A DNA stretch of 64,000 nucleotides from assembly GCF_025195125.1 (NCBI RefSeq), contig NZ_JAMGSL010000003.1, positions 504,362-568,361 of the forward strand, read 5' to 3'. Source of the DNA: Streptomyces sp. Je 1-79. GTDB lineage: Bacteria > Actinomycetota > Actinomycetes > Streptomycetales > Streptomycetaceae. The notes under the pieces were generated by a model. The model was not told where the DNA came from. It did no database searches and worked only from the letters and a program-made list of their open reading frames with translations. Shown here one piece after another: positions 40,994 to 50,580 of the stretch. The position numbers and the translations under genes were made by a program. How positions within the stretch are numbered: position 1 is the first letter of the stretch; each line of letters begins with the position of its first letter.

Positions 40994-42403
40994 CTAGAGG
41001 TCGAAGTACAGCTCGAACTCGTGCGGGTGCGGGCGCAGCTGGATCGGGGCGATCTCGTTCGTCCGCTTGTAGTCGATCCAGGTCTCGATCAGGTCCGAGG
41101 TGAAGACACCGCCGGCCTGCAGGTACTCGTTGTCCGCCTCCAGGGCGTCCAGGACCGCCGGGAGGGAGGTCGGGACCTGCTGGACGTTCGCGTGCTCCTC
41201 GGGAGCCAGCTCGTACAGGTCCTTGTCGATCGGCTCGGCCGGCTCGATCTTGTTCTTGATGCCGTCCAGGCCCGCGAGGAGCAGCGCCGAGAAGGCGAGG
41301 TACGGGTTCGAGGACGGGTCCGGGGCGCGGAACTCGACGCGCTTGGCCTTCGGGTTCGAGCCCGTGATCGGGATACGCATGGCCGCGGAGCGGTTGCGCT
41401 GCGAGTAGACCATGTTGACCGGGGCCTCGAAGCCGGGCACCAGGCGGTGGTACGAGTTCACCGTCGGGTTGGTGAAGGCCAGCAGCGACGGGGCGTGCTT
41501 CAGGATGCCGCCGATGTAGTAGCGGGCGGTGTCCGACAGGCCCGCGTAGCCCTGCTCGTCGTAGAAGAGCGGGTCGCCGTTGGCCCAGAGCGACTGGTGG
41601 ACGTGCATGCCCGAGCCGTTGTCGCCGAAGATCGGCTTCGGCATGAAGGTCGCGGTCTTGCCGTTGCGCCAGGCGACGTTCTTCACGATGTACTTGAAGA
41701 GCATCAGGTCGTCGGCCGCGGCGAGCAGCGTGTTGAACTTGTAGTTGATCTCGGCCTGGCCGGCGGTGCCGACCTCGTGGTGCTGGCGCTCGACCTGGAG
41801 GCCGACGTTCTCCAGCTCCAGGGAGATCTCCGCGCGCAGGTCGGCGAAGTGGTCGACCGGCGGGGCCGGGAAGTAGCCGCCCTTGTAGCGGACCTTGTAA
41901 CCGCGGTTGTCCTCGGTCGCACCGGTGTTCCAGGCGCCGGCCTCGGAGTCGATGTGGTAGAAGCCCTGGTTCGCCGAGGTCTCGAAGCGCACCGAGTCGA
42001 AGACGTAGAACTCGGCCTCGGGGCCGAAGTACGCGGTGTCGGCGATGCCGGTGGAGGCGAGGTACGCCTCGGCCTTCTTCGCGATGTTGCGCGGGTCACG
42101 GCTGTACTGCTCGCCCGTGATCGGGTCGTGGATGAAGAAGTTGATGTTCAGCGTCTTGTCGCGGCGGAACGGGTCCAGGCGGGCCGTCGTCAGGTCGGCG
42201 CGCAGCGCCATGTCGGACTCGTGGATGGCCTGGAAGCCGCGGATCGACGAGCCGTCGAAGGCGAGCTCCTCGGACGGGTCGAACGCCGTCGCCGGGATCG
42301 TGAAGTGCTGCATCACTCCCGGAAGGTCACAGAAACGGACGTCGACCATTTTGACGTCGTTGTCCTTGATGAACTTCTTGGCCTCGTCGGCGTTCTGGAA
42401 CAT
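40994..42403 (-). CDS. glnA: Glutamine synthetase I
   Basis: A 469-residue type I glutamine synthetase, the family's usual length. The ATG at 42403 follows a GGAGGAG site. Visible motifs: DGSSIRGF near residue 51, the metal/glutamate site [18 protein letters not shown], and [10 protein letters not shown]. The adenylylation region is [13 protein letters not shown], whose Tyr is the site modified by GlnE in Actinobacteria. It synthesises glutamine as a dodecamer and is the main ammonia-assimilating enzyme. Four phased GlnR half-sites lie upstream, and it converges on the STAND gene. Confidence 0.97.
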   Translation of the reverse strand: MFQNADEAKKFIKDNDVKMVDVRFCDLPGVMQHFTIPATAFDPSEELAFDGSSIRGFQAIHESDMALRADLTTARLDPFRRDKTLNINFFIHDPITGEQYSRDPRNIAKKAEAYLASTGIADTAYFGPEAEFYVFDSVRFETSANQGFYHIDSEAGAWNTGATEDNRGYKVRYKGGYFPAPPVDHFADLRAEISLELENVGLQVERQHHEVGTAGQAEINYKFNTLLAAADDLMLFKYIVKNVAWRNGKTATFMPKPIFGDNGSGMHVHQSLWANGDPLFYDEQGYAGLSDTARYYIGGILKHAPSLLAFTNPTVNSYHRLVPGFEAPVNMVYSQRNRSAAMRIPITGSNPKAKRVEFRAPDPSSNPYLAFSALLLAGLDGIKNKIEPAEPIDKDLYELAPEEHANVQQVPTSLPAVLDALEADNEYLQAGGVFTSDLIETWIDYKRTNEIAPIQLRPHPHEFELYFDL

Positions 42404-42502
42404 CCAACTCCTCCTACTCCCGGCCCGGGGAGGGGCGGGGTTGCAGCTCGGTCGTGCGGCCAGTGCGGGGGCACACGCTGGACCCGACCATAGGCAGACG
42501 GG

Positions 42503-42540
42503 ATTTCTCAAGCGTGACCCATTTGTTTCGCCCAAGTTAA
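42503..42540 (-). promoter_or_regulatory. GlnR box, two tandem sites, upstream of glnA
   Basis: On the minus strand: TTAAC-N6-GAAAC-N6-GTCAC-N6-GAAAT at 11-bp phase, the same architecture as upstream of glnII and, from memory, the same as the experimentally known S. coelicolor glnA site. It lies about 100 bp before the glnA ATG. Confidence 0.88.
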
Positions 42541-42612
42541 CCGGGCCGGGTGCGGGTCCGCTCTTCGGCACTCCTCGGCTACCCGGGCCGAACTGATCAA
42601 AAACGGGCGCAG

Positions 42613-42618
42613 TACCGT
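42613..42618 (+). promoter_or_regulatory. -10 element of leaderless RDD promoter
   Basis: TACCGT followed by exactly 6 nt and then GTG at 42625. The -35 region is not recognisable. Confidence 0.45.
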
Positions 42619-42624
42619 TGTCGC

Positions 42625-43092
42625 GTGGACAACAGGCAAGCACTCGGATCATGGCTGTCCGGCCCCCGCGCGGCGGCCGAGGACGCAGGCGTGGACTTCG
42701 GTTACCGCGGTCAGCAGCTCGGGCTCCCCGAGGAGGGGCCGGGTTCCATCGCCCGCCCCGGCCGCCGGATCGGCGCCCTCGCCGTCGACTGGGCCCTCTG
42801 CATGGTGATCGCATACGGCCTCGTCACCGACGGCTACAGCCAGGCTACCGGCAACTGGGCGCTGGTCATCCTGCTCGTCATGAGCGTGCTGACGGTCGGC
42901 ACCATCGGCTTCACCCCGGGCAAGCGACTCTTCGGGCTCCGGGTCGCCTCGGTGCACGGCGGCCGGCTCGGCGTCCTCCGTGTCGTCCTGCGCAGCGCCC
43001 TCGTCTGCCTCGCCATCCCGGCCCTCATCTGGGACCGCGACGGCCGTGGTCTCCACGACCGCTTCTCCGGCGCCGTACAGGTCCGGATCTGA
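42625..43092 (+). CDS. RDD family membrane protein
   Basis: A 155-residue protein with an RDD domain: [23 protein letters not shown] carries the Arg-Asp-Asp-like start, then two further hydrophobic helices, and [18 protein letters not shown] at the end is the usual C-terminal RDD element. RDD proteins are thought to be transporters or membrane scaffolds; function here unknown. GTG 42625 is the start; a TACCGT -10 element ends 6 nt earlier, which predicts a leaderless mRNA. Divergent from glnA; in Streptomyces these two genes are neighbours. Confidence 0.88.
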   Translation: MDNRQALGSWLSGPRAAAEDAGVDFGYRGQQLGLPEEGPGSIARPGRRIGALAVDWALCMVIAYGLVTDGYSQATGNWALVILLVMSVLTVGTIGFTPGKRLFGLRVASVHGGRLGVLRVVLRSALVCLAIPALIWDRDGRGLHDRFSGAVQVRI

Positions 43093-43100
43093 GACCCGCA

Positions 43101-43150
43101 CGACGCAGGGGCGCCCCGGAACCGATCGGTTCCGGGGCGCCCCTGCGTCG
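43101..43150. terminator. Perfect 50-bp palindromic terminator
   Basis: Two 25-bp arms (43101-43125 and 43126-43150) are exact reverse complements with no loop base left over. It lies between the convergent RDD and DUF4191 genes and would end transcription in both directions. Confidence 0.88.
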
Positions 43151-43170
43151 TAGGAGGTCTCGCTCGGAGG

Positions 43171-43875
43171 TCAGCGCATCTTTCCGCCGCGCGGCATCCG
43201 CATGCCCTTCGGCATCGGACCCTTCGGCACCGGCATGTTGCTCATCAGGTCGCCCATCGCCCGCAGCCGGTCGTTGGCCGCCGTGACCTGCGGGCCCGAG
43301 AGCACGCGGGGCAGCTTCAGCATGGTCGTGCGGACCTTCTTCAGCGGCACCTGGCCTTCGCCGTTGCCGACGATGATGTCGGTCACCGGTACGTCCACGA
43401 CGACCCGGGCCATCCGCTTCTTCTCGGCCGCGAGCAGCGGCTTCAGCCGGTTCGGGTTGCCCTCGGCCACCAGCACGATGCCCGCCCGGCCGACCGCGCG
43501 GTGCACGACGTCCTGGCTCTTGTTCATCGCGATCGCCGGGGTCGTGGTCCAGCCGCGCCCGACGTTCTGCAGCACCGCCGCGGCCGCACCCGGCTGGCCC
43601 TCCATCTGCCCGAAGGCCGCCCGCTCGGCCCGACGTCCGAAGACGATGGCCGCCGCGAGCAGCGCCAGGATGAAGCCCAGAATGCCCAGGTAGACCGGGT
43701 GCCCGATCAGGAAGCCGATCGCGAGGAGGACACCGAGTACGACGATGCCCACGCCCGCGACGACAAGCCCGACCTTCGGGTCGGCCTTTCGGGTCATCTT
43801 GTACGTGAGGGCGATCTGCTTGAGTCGCCCCTGGTTCGCAGCGTCACCGCTGCCCGTGTTTGCCTTCCTCGCCAT
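43171..43875 (-). CDS. DUF4191 integral membrane protein
   Basis: A 234-residue protein with a basic N-terminus, two close hydrophobic helices (VGLVVAGVGIVVLGVLLAIGFLIG and VYLGILGFILALLAAAIVFG) and a cytoplasmic C-terminal domain ending in a Gly/Met/Lys/Arg-rich tail (MPKGMRMPRGGKMR). It is conserved in Actinobacteria near lipA and glnA. Function unknown. TAAACT on the minus strand lies 7 nt before the ATG, which would give a nearly leaderless transcript, though read-through from the small upstream gene is also possible. Confidence 0.88.
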   Translation of the reverse strand: MARKANTGSGDAANQGRLKQIALTYKMTRKADPKVGLVVAGVGIVVLGVLLAIGFLIGHPVYLGILGFILALLAAAIVFGRRAERAAFGQMEGQPGAAAAVLQNVGRGWTTTPAIAMNKSQDVVHRAVGRAGIVLVAEGNPNRLKPLLAAEKKRMARVVVDVPVTDIIVGNGEGQVPLKKVRTTMLKLPRVLSGPQVTAANDRLRAMGDLMSNMPVPKGPMPKGMRMPRGGKMR

Positions 43876-43885
43876 GTCCTGAAGT

Positions 43886-44098
43886 TTACGTGGCCCGGGA
43901 AGCGTGACCAGCCACGGCCTCCATCACATGCTGGGCCTCGACCCGGTCCTTGGCCCGGCGGCGGTCCTCCAGGACCGATGTCCAGGCATTGCGGCGGGCG
44001 GTCCGCTGGCCGCCGGCGAGCAGCAGCGACTCGACGGCCTTCAGGGCGTCGGTGACGGACGGAATGGCGGTGGCGCGGACATGGGTCGCGGCCTGCAT
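43886..44098 (-). CDS. Small conserved protein (SCO2195-like)
   Basis: A 70-residue protein starting at ATG 44098, with a GAGGGAGGA site in the upstream sequence; a TTG at 44116 is less likely. It has a helical centre (SVTDALKAVESLLLAGG) and a basic end with an EDRRRAKDRVEAQHVMEAVAG helix. I know no family function. It lies between lipA and the DUF4191 gene, 10 bp from the latter, on the same strand, and probably shares its transcript. Confidence 0.7.
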   Translation of the reverse strand: MQAATHVRATAIPSVTDALKAVESLLLAGGQRTARRNAWTSVLEDRRRAKDRVEAQHVMEAVAGHASRAT

Positions 44099-44273
44099 CT
44101 CGGGGTCCTCCCTCAAGCGCGGATGAGATGAGGTGGGGGGTGGAGCGGAGTGAGGCGCTCACGGTGTGGCGGTGAGTGAAGCCAGGCTCACAGACTGGTG
44201 TTACCAGGGCGTGACCCGGTGGTCAAACACTGATGAAACGTTGATGCGGCCATCCGTACGTATCCGGAGACGC

Positions 44274-44324
44274 CGACGCGACCCGTGTGGCCCCCTGACC
44301 TGCGGGGGTGTACGGGTCGCGTCG
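44274..44324 (-). terminator. lipA terminator
   Basis: CGACGCGACCCGT (44274-44286) and its complement (44312-44324) form a 13-bp stem; an inner CCCCC/GGGGG pair extends it. It lies 40 bp beyond the lipA stop. The palindrome TACCGGCCGGTA (44336-44347) is between this hairpin and lipA. The rest of 44099-44364 is without a gene that I can support. Confidence 0.8.
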
Positions 44325-44364
44325 GATCCGGCCACTACCGGCCGGTAACTGCTTGTGCGTGAAT

Positions 44365-45333
44365 TCACACAGCCTGTGTGGCGTTGTCGACGGCGCCGCG
44401 CTTCTCGATCGCCTGCTGGAACAGCCGCCCGGCCCGGTACGAGGAACGCACCAGCGGACCCGACATCACACCGGAGAAGCCGATCTGGTCGGCCTCGTCC
44501 TTCAGCTCCACGAACTCCTGCGGCTTCACCCAGCGCTCCACGGGGTGGTGCCGGACGGAGGGGCGCAGGTACTGGGTGATCGTGATGAGCTCGCAGCCGG
44601 CGTCGTGCAGCTGCCGGAGCGCCTCGCTGACCTCTTCGCGGGTCTCGCCCATGCCGAGGATCAGGTTCGACTTCGTGACCAGACCGTAGTCCCGGGCCTG
44701 CGTGATGACGTCCAGCGAACGCTCGTAACGGAAGCCGGGGCGGATCCGCTTGAAGATCCGCGGCACCGTCTCGACGTTGTGCGCGAAGACCTCGGGGCGG
44801 GAGGCGAAGACCTCCGCCAGGAGCTCCGGCACCGCGTTGAAGTCGGGGGCGAGCAGCTCGACCTTCGTACGGCCCTCGGCGCGGTCCGCGGTCTGCTGGT
44901 GGATCTGGCGCACGGTCTCCGCGTACAGCCAGGCGCCGCCGTCCTCCAGGTCGTCGCGGGCGACGCCGGTGATGGTGGCGTAGTTCAGGTCCATCGTGAC
45001 GACCGACTCGCCGACGCGGCGGGGCTCGTCACGGTCCAGCGCCTCGGGCTTGCCCGTGTCGATCTGGCAGAAGTCGCAGCGCCGCGTGCACTGGTCACCG
45101 CCGATGAGGAAGGTGGCCTCGCGGTCCTCCCAGCACTCGAAGATGTTGGGACAGCCCGCCTCCTGGCAGACCGTGTGCAGGCCCTCGCTCTTCACGAGCC
45201 CCTGCATCTTCGTGTACTCGGGTCCCATCTTCGCCCGGGTCTTGATCCACTCGGGCTTGCGCTCGATGGGGGTCTGGGCGTTACGGACCTCCAGGCGCAG
45301 CATCTTGCGTCCGTCGGGTGCGACTGCGGACAC
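44365..45333 (-). CDS. lipA: Lipoyl synthase
   Basis: A 322-residue radical SAM enzyme starting at GTG 45333 with a GGGAG site. Two [4Fe-4S] clusters are indicated: the auxiliary C56-C61-C67 ([12 protein letters not shown]) and the SAM cluster C82-C86-C89 (CTRRCDFC). It inserts two sulfur atoms into protein-bound octanoyl groups to make lipoyl cofactors for pyruvate and oxoglutarate dehydrogenases and the glycine cleavage H protein. LipB, which provides the octanoyl groups, is encoded 106 bp upstream on the same strand, and the lipoyl-dependent E2 gene lies in the same window. Confidence 0.97.
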   Translation of the reverse strand: MSAVAPDGRKMLRLEVRNAQTPIERKPEWIKTRAKMGPEYTKMQGLVKSEGLHTVCQEAGCPNIFECWEDREATFLIGGDQCTRRCDFCQIDTGKPEALDRDEPRRVGESVVTMDLNYATITGVARDDLEDGGAWLYAETVRQIHQQTADRAEGRTKVELLAPDFNAVPELLAEVFASRPEVFAHNVETVPRIFKRIRPGFRYERSLDVITQARDYGLVTKSNLILGMGETREEVSEALRQLHDAGCELITITQYLRPSVRHHPVERWVKPQEFVELKDEADQIGFSGVMSGPLVRSSYRAGRLFQQAIEKRGAVDNATQAV

Positions 45334-45439
45334 GACCGGCTCCCTGTAGCTTCGATTCTTCGGCGCACACCAGGGTACGCCCGTTGTTCATGCGGTTTTG
45401 TTTACGCCTGGGCAACCTGTGGCCAGAGCCCGGCATTCC

Positions 45440-46249
45440 CTAGGCGGAGGTGGCGGCCGACTCGCGCTCGACCACGCGCGGCTTCAGCTCCGCGTGCTCC
45501 AGGACCGCCCGCAGGTGCTTCTCGACCACCGGCAGGACCTCCTCGATCGTGATGTCCCGGCCCAGCTCGCCCGCGAGCGAGGCCACGCCGGCGTCCCGGA
45601 TCCCGCAGGGGATGATCCGGTCGAACCAGACGTTGTCCGGGTTCACGTTCAGGGCGAAGCCGTGCATCGTGACGCCCTTGGCCACCCGGATGCCGATCGC
45701 GGCCAGCTTGCGGTCCTCGCGGCGCTGCCCGGCGTTGGACGGGGCGTACTCCGGGCCGTTGAGCCGCGGATCGAACTCCGGGTCGCTCAGCCGCGGGTCG
45801 AAGTCGAGCGAAAGACCGCCGAGGGCCGGACGCTGCTCGACCGGGTCGCCCAGCACCCATACGCCGCTGCGGCCCTCGATCCGGGTGGTCTCCACGCCGA
45901 ACTCGGCGGCCGTACGGATCAGCGCCTCCTCCAGGCGGCGGACGTGCGCCACGACGTCGACCGGGCGGGGCAGCTTCATGATCGGGTACCCGACGAGCTG
46001 GCCCGGGCCGTGCCAGGTGATCTTCCCGCCGCGGTCCACGTCCACCACGGGCGTCCCGTCGAGGGGGCGCTCGCTGTCCTCCGTGCGCCGACCCGCGGTG
46101 TAGACGGGCGGGTGCTCCAGGAGCAGACAGGTGTCGGTGATCTCGTCGGCGAACCGGGCGGCGTGCACCTCGCGCTGCTTGTCCCAGGCCACCTGGTACT
46201 CGACGGCGTCGTCGCCGAAGCCCAGACGGACGAATCGCAGCTCACTCAC
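45440..46249 (-). CDS. lipB: Octanoyltransferase LipB
   Basis: A 269-residue protein from GTG 46249, chosen because GGAGGAG is 8 nt upstream. Motifs: WHGPGQ (79-84), the active Lys K181 and the acyl-accepting Cys C215 (IIPCGIRD). It moves octanoyl groups from acyl carrier protein to lipoyl domains. Residues about 147-172 carry an extra loop with a repeated FDPRL unit, absent from the E. coli form and apparently typical of Streptomyces. It is likely in an operon with lipA downstream. Confidence 0.95.
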   Translation of the reverse strand: MSELRFVRLGFGDDAVEYQVAWDKQREVHAARFADEITDTCLLLEHPPVYTAGRRTEDSERPLDGTPVVDVDRGGKITWHGPGQLVGYPIMKLPRPVDVVAHVRRLEEALIRTAAEFGVETTRIEGRSGVWVLGDPVEQRPALGGLSLDFDPRLSDPEFDPRLNGPEYAPSNAGQRREDRKLAAIGIRVAKGVTMHGFALNVNPDNVWFDRIIPCGIRDAGVASLAGELGRDITIEEVLPVVEKHLRAVLEHAELKPRVVERESAATSA

Positions 46250-46549
46250 GGCAGTGCCTCCTCCTGGGTGCCGGTGCCGGGTTCCGGGGATCGTCCCGGG
46301 GCCGGCGCGGCACCATGCGTCGTTCGCGCCCATGCCACTGTACGGCGGAGCCGGCGACACCGGTCCGGCAGGTGGGGCGGGCCCCTGAGCGGGGATGTCC
46401 CGTCAGCGGCGCCCTCAATCCTCACACGATCGGATGAATGTGGGACGAAGGAGGCGGTATGGGCGGTGAGGGCCGCTAAATTCACGCCGTTCCATGAGGG
46501 TCCACGCGGGCTTCCACCCGGGCCCGGAAGGCAGGAGACCGCACAGCTG
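46250..46549. other. Divergent intergenic region lipB / HTH-TPR regulator
   Basis: 300 bp without a gene that I can support. On the minus strand TACAGT (46337-46342) is a fair -10 element for lipB, but the -35 is weak. On the plus strand a CAGGAGA ribosome-binding site precedes the ATG at 46550. No strong palindrome noticed. Confidence 0.5.
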
Positions 46550-48028
46550 ATGACGGAACGACCCCCGCAGCGCATCCCGAACCGCCGGCTCGCCGCGCTC
46601 ATCACCGAGGCCGGGTTCTCCAACGCGGGCCTGGCGAGACGGGTGGACCAGCTCGGCCTGGAGCACGGACTCGACCTGCGGTACGACAAGACCTCCGTGA
46701 CCCGCTGGCTCCGCGGCCAGCAGCCGCGCGGCACCACGCCCGCCCTGATCGCCGAGGTCTTCACCCGGCGCCTGGGCCGCCGTCTCTCCGCGCAGGACCT
46801 CGGTCTGGACGCCTGCGCTCCCGTCTACGCGGGCCTCGAGTTCGCGGCGACGCCCGAAGAGGCGGTCGACATCGTCAGCGGGCTGTGGCGGAAGGACTCC
46901 GGCAGCCACGCGGAGCTCCGCAAGATCGCCTTCACCCCGGCCGGGCTGGTCGTCCCGAGCCGCGACTGGCTGATCGGCCGGGCCGACGAGCGGGTGGCGC
47001 GCGGCGAGACGGCGGCGCCGAACGGGCGGCTCGGCGCGGACGGCCGGCTCGCGCAGGACGCCCGCGTCCCGCCGCAGGGCCGGCCGTCGGTGCCCCGGCA
47101 GCGCGGTACGGACCGGGGGCCCGGGCAGCGGGTCACCAGCGGCGACATCGCCGCGCTGCGCTCGGTCGGCGAACTCTTCCGCAGCCTCGACCACGCCTAC
47201 GGCGGCGGCCACGCCCGCCAGGCGCTCGTGCGCTACCTGGAGCACGAGGCCGAGCCGATGCTGCGCGGCACGTACGGGGAGACGGTCGGCCGCAGGCTCT
47301 TCGCGGCGGCGGCCGACCTGACGAGGCTGGCGGGCTGGACCTCGTACGACATCGCGGCGCACGGACTCGCCCAGCGGTACTTCGTCCAGGCGCTGCGGCT
47401 CGCGCAGGCGGCGGGGGACCGGGCGTACGGCTCGTACGTCCTGATCACGATGAGCCGGCAGGCCGTGTACCTCGGCCACGGGCGCGAGGCCGTGCAGCTC
47501 GCCCGGGTCGCCCAGCAGGGCGTCGGCTCGGCCGCGCCGCCGGTCGTCCAGGCCCTGCTGTACTCCGTGGAGGCGCGGGGCCACGGTGTGCTCGGCGAGG
47601 CGCGGGCGTGCGGCGCCGCGCTGGCACGGGCGGAGCGGGCGCTCGAAGCGGCCAGGCCGGGGGACGACGTGCCGTACTGGGCGCGCCCCTTCGACGAGGC
47701 GCAGCTCGCGGACGAGTTCGGGCACTGCCACCGCGACCTCCAGCAGTACCGGGCCGCGGCGCAACACGCCGAACGCTCCCTCCAGCTCCGATCCCCCGGC
47801 TTCGTGCGCAGCCGCCTCTTCTGCCGCGTGGTCCTCGCCTCGGCCCGACTCGGCCTCGGTGAACTGGACCAGGCGTGCGCCCTGGGCGCGGAAGCCGCCC
47901 AGCAGGCCTCCGAGATGCGCTCGGCCCGCGCCCTGGAGTACGTCCGCGACTTCGAGCGCCGCCTGGAGCCCTACCGCGACGCGGCGGCGGTCCGTACCTA
48001 CCGCGACCGCGTGGCCGCGATCGGCTGA
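46550..48028 (+). CDS. HTH/TPR regulatory protein, NsdA-like
   Basis: A 492-residue protein. The first 90 residues are a helix-turn-helix-type region (RIPNRRLAALITEAGFSNAGLARRVDQLGLEHGLDLRYDKTSVTRWLRG), then a Gly/Pro/Arg linker (about 160-200), then TPR-like helical repeats. The layout resembles the Streptomyces NsdA family, negative regulators of sporulation and antibiotic production, but paralogues are common and this may be one of them. Only regulatory function in general can be inferred. It is divergent from lipB and convergent with the FAD oxidoreductase gene. Confidence 0.78.
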   Translation: MTERPPQRIPNRRLAALITEAGFSNAGLARRVDQLGLEHGLDLRYDKTSVTRWLRGQQPRGTTPALIAEVFTRRLGRRLSAQDLGLDACAPVYAGLEFAATPEEAVDIVSGLWRKDSGSHAELRKIAFTPAGLVVPSRDWLIGRADERVARGETAAPNGRLGADGRLAQDARVPPQGRPSVPRQRGTDRGPGQRVTSGDIAALRSVGELFRSLDHAYGGGHARQALVRYLEHEAEPMLRGTYGETVGRRLFAAAADLTRLAGWTSYDIAAHGLAQRYFVQALRLAQAAGDRAYGSYVLITMSRQAVYLGHGREAVQLARVAQQGVGSAAPPVVQALLYSVEARGHGVLGEARACGAALARAERALEAARPGDDVPYWARPFDEAQLADEFGHCHRDLQQYRAAAQHAERSLQLRSPGFVRSRLFCRVVLASARLGLGELDQACALGAEAAQQASEMRSARALEYVRDFERRLEPYRDAAAVRTYRDRVAAIG

Positions 48029-48052
48029 CGTCCCGCCCCCGTCCGCCGGTTC

Positions 48053-49408
48053 CTACGCCGCCGCCTCCGCCGGGGCGCTCTGGGGCACGCGGACGCCCAG
48101 GTCCGTCAGGAGGGCGTGCGTCGCGCGGTGGGCGGAGTTCAGGGCGCCCAGGGGTGTGGACGTGTCCCGGTGATCGCCGCAGACGTAGAGGCCGGCGAGC
48201 AGACGGACCGGGCGGCGCGGGTCGTGGGGCGGCTCCATCGCGGGGACCGCCTCGGGGGTGTGATGGAGTGCGAGGAGCTCCCACTCGTCCGTCGACACTC
48301 CGTACAGGGTCGCGAGGTGCTTGCGCACCCGGCGCTCCACGTCGTCGGGCGGGGTCCCCAGGATCGTCGATGTGACCAGGGCCCGGCCGGCGGGCGCCCG
48401 TGTGGGGTCGACCGCGCTCATGACGGCCGTGTGCGCGACCGGGCCGCCGGGGTCCGACTCCAGGACCAGGACCGGGTCGGTCGCGGGCGCCTCGGGGGCC
48501 GTGTGGTGCAGCACGGTGACCGAGTGGAAGGCGGGCACGCGCAGCCCGGGCAGCAGTTCCGCCGCCGTGCACGCCCCCGTCGCCAGAAGGACCGAGCGGC
48601 AGCCGAACACCCCGTGCTCCGCCGTCTCGACCCGGTCGATCGCGACGTCCGTGACCCGGACCCCCGTACGTACCGTGCCCGGCGGCAGCGACGCCGCGAG
48701 CAGCTCGGGCAGCGTCCCCGACCCGCCCTCCGGCACGCACAGGCGCCCCCGTGCGAAGGCGCGCAGTGCCAGGTCGGCGTAGCGGCTGGAGGTGTTCAGG
48801 TCCGGGTCGCCGAGCAGCGCCGCGACCAGGGGCCGCAGCACCCCCTGGACCGTACGGGCCGGCAGTCGGGCGGTCAGCGCCTCGCGGGCGGTCCGCTCCG
48901 GGCGGGCCAGCAGCCGCTGCGCCGGCGTCGCCGCGAGCCGCGCCAGCGACGCGCCCAGCCGCGCCTGGTCCAGCGAGGCCGCCGGATTGCGGGGGGCGCT
49001 CGCGAGGGCGCGCGCCACGCTGAAAGCTCCCCCCACGCGCCGGGGTGCGTGCGGGGACCCCCGCCCCGCGCGCCAGGGCGCGTGCGGGAACGGTTCGCCG
49101 ACCTTGGCGTACCGGCCGTCGCTGTGCACCAGGGCCCCCGGCGCGAACGGCCTGAGCGCCACCCCCGCGAGCCCTCGCGTACGGAGCAGTTCCGCGTACG
49201 AGGTCGTGAGCGGCTGCCCGACCCGGTCGAGCCGGAAGCCGTCGAACTCGTCGGTGACCATCCGGCCACCGACCCTCGGGCCGGCCTCCAGGACCGTGAC
49301 CCCGAGACCTGCGCTGGTCAGGCGGTGCGCGGCCGCGAGCCCCGCGATCCCGGCCCCGACAATGACGACGTCCGTGACGACATCCGTATGGCGTGCGGTA
49401 CTGAGCAC
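48053..49408 (-). CDS. FAD-dependent amine oxidase/protoporphyrinogen oxidase-like protein
   Basis: A 451-residue flavoprotein starting at GTG 49408 after a GGGGAGGGG site. The FAD-binding motif GAGIAGLAAAHRL (18-30) and the following GxxVLEAGPRVGGRM are typical of the monoamine oxidase/phytoene desaturase group. The C-terminal flavin-contact region is GLYVCGDHRDTSTPLGALNSA. A short Arg/His/Pro/Gly insertion near residues 111-128, coded by GC-rich repeats, interrupts the domain. The substrate is unknown. The protein overlaps nothing, with 24 bp to the convergent regulator gene. Confidence 0.85.
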   Translation of the reverse strand: MLSTARHTDVVTDVVIVGAGIAGLAAAHRLTSAGLGVTVLEAGPRVGGRMVTDEFDGFRLDRVGQPLTTSYAELLRTRGLAGVALRPFAPGALVHSDGRYAKVGEPFPHAPWRAGRGSPHAPRRVGGAFSVARALASAPRNPAASLDQARLGASLARLAATPAQRLLARPERTAREALTARLPARTVQGVLRPLVAALLGDPDLNTSSRYADLALRAFARGRLCVPEGGSGTLPELLAASLPPGTVRTGVRVTDVAIDRVETAEHGVFGCRSVLLATGACTAAELLPGLRVPAFHSVTVLHHTAPEAPATDPVLVLESDPGGPVAHTAVMSAVDPTRAPAGRALVTSTILGTPPDDVERRVRKHLATLYGVSTDEWELLALHHTPEAVPAMEPPHDPRRPVRLLAGLYVCGDHRDTSTPLGALNSAHRATHALLTDLGVRVPQSAPAEAAA

Positions 49409-49573
49409 GTGCCCCTCCCCAGGTCGGCGCGGCTGGTGGGAGGCCTATGCCCCCAACCGGCCCCCGGAATGCCCACGTTCGCATTCAGGGCCTGCCAGCC
49501 TCCGGCAGCCGCTCCCGCCCGCGCCAGCGGCGCGCAGAGGGGTGCACGCAGCACGGGGTCGCACCGCGAGGCG

Positions 49574-50470
49574 TCAGGCCGCCGCCCGGATCGACTCGTC
49601 GATCGTCGGGAACGCGAAATCGAACCCCGACTCCAACAGACGGCTCGGCAGCACCCGCTGACTGCCCAGCACATCCGCCGCGAACTCCCCGAGCGCCAGG
49701 CGCAGCGCCGGCGCCGGGACCGCGAAGAGCGTCGGCCGGCGCAGGACGCGGCCCATCGCCGCCGTCACCTCCCGGTTGGTGACCGGTTCGGGTGCGGTCA
49801 GGTTCACCGGTCCCGCGAGGGAGCCCGTGTCGACCAGATGCCGCAGGGCGGCCACCTCGTCGTGGAGCGAGATGAAGCTCCAGTACTGCCGGCCGTCGCC
49901 CATCCGCCCGCCGACCCCGGCGCGGAAGACCGGGAAGAGCCGGCCCCACGCCCCGCCCTCGGCGGCCACGACGAGCCCCGTGCGGGCGTACGCGACCCGG
50001 ATGCCGGCCTCCTCGGCTGGGGCGGCCGCGGCCTCCCACTCCACACAGACCGAGGGCAGGAAGCCCTCGCCCGCGGGCGCGCTCTCGTCCACCGCGCGCG
50101 AGCCCGTGTCGCCGTAGTAGCCGAGCGCCGTGCCGCACACCAGGACCTTCGGCGGCTCGGCCAGCGACGCGAGGGCCTCGGCGATCGCCCGCGTACCGAG
50201 CACGCGGCTGTCGCGGATCTCCTGCTTGTACGCCTCGCTCCAGCGGCGCTCGCCGACCCCCGCGCCCGCCAGGTGCACGACCGCGTCGACGCCGACGAGC
50301 CCCGCCGCGTCCACGTACAGCCGCGCCGGGTCCCACTCGACCTCGTCCGCGGTCCGGGCGGGCCGCCGCACCAGGCGGGAGACGTGGTGGCCGTCGGCGC
50401 GCAGGGAGCGCACCAGGGCCGAGCCGATGAGTCCGGAGGCGCCGGTGACGGCGATGCGGGAGCGTTGCAT
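49574..50470 (-). CDS. TIGR01777 family SDR/epimerase protein
   Basis: A 298-residue protein with the NAD-binding motif GASGLIGSALVR near its start and the TIGR01777 landmarks VVHLAGAGVGERRW, SRVLGTRAIAEAL and GYYGDTGSRAVDE. This group is conserved in bacteria and chloroplasts (cell division inhibitor SulA-like) without a proven substrate. The ATG at 50470 is chosen; an open frame of 12 more codons exists upstream. It is followed on the same strand by the FAD oxidoreductase gene, 165 bp away, and is preceded by a TetR gene on the same strand. Confidence 0.85.
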   Translation of the reverse strand: MQRSRIAVTGASGLIGSALVRSLRADGHHVSRLVRRPARTADEVEWDPARLYVDAAGLVGVDAVVHLAGAGVGERRWSEAYKQEIRDSRVLGTRAIAEALASLAEPPKVLVCGTALGYYGDTGSRAVDESAPAGEGFLPSVCVEWEAAAAPAEEAGIRVAYARTGLVVAAEGGAWGRLFPVFRAGVGGRMGDGRQYWSFISLHDEVAALRHLVDTGSLAGPVNLTAPEPVTNREVTAAMGRVLRRPTLFAVPAPALRLALGEFAADVLGSQRVLPSRLLESGFDFAFPTIDESIRAAA

Positions 50471-50580
50471 GGGCCCATCCTGCCCCCACCGGCCGCTCTG
50501 CGACACGGCTCCCGTACGACGGCCTCCACGCGGGTCCGCGCGACCGCCCCGAGGCGGAGGGCGGACTGGAAGCCGTCTTC

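Noticed and set aside
45737..45812. Repeat within lipB (FDPRL twice)
   Set aside because: The loop is, as I recall, shared by other Streptomyces LipB proteins, so it is a lineage feature and not a local anomaly.
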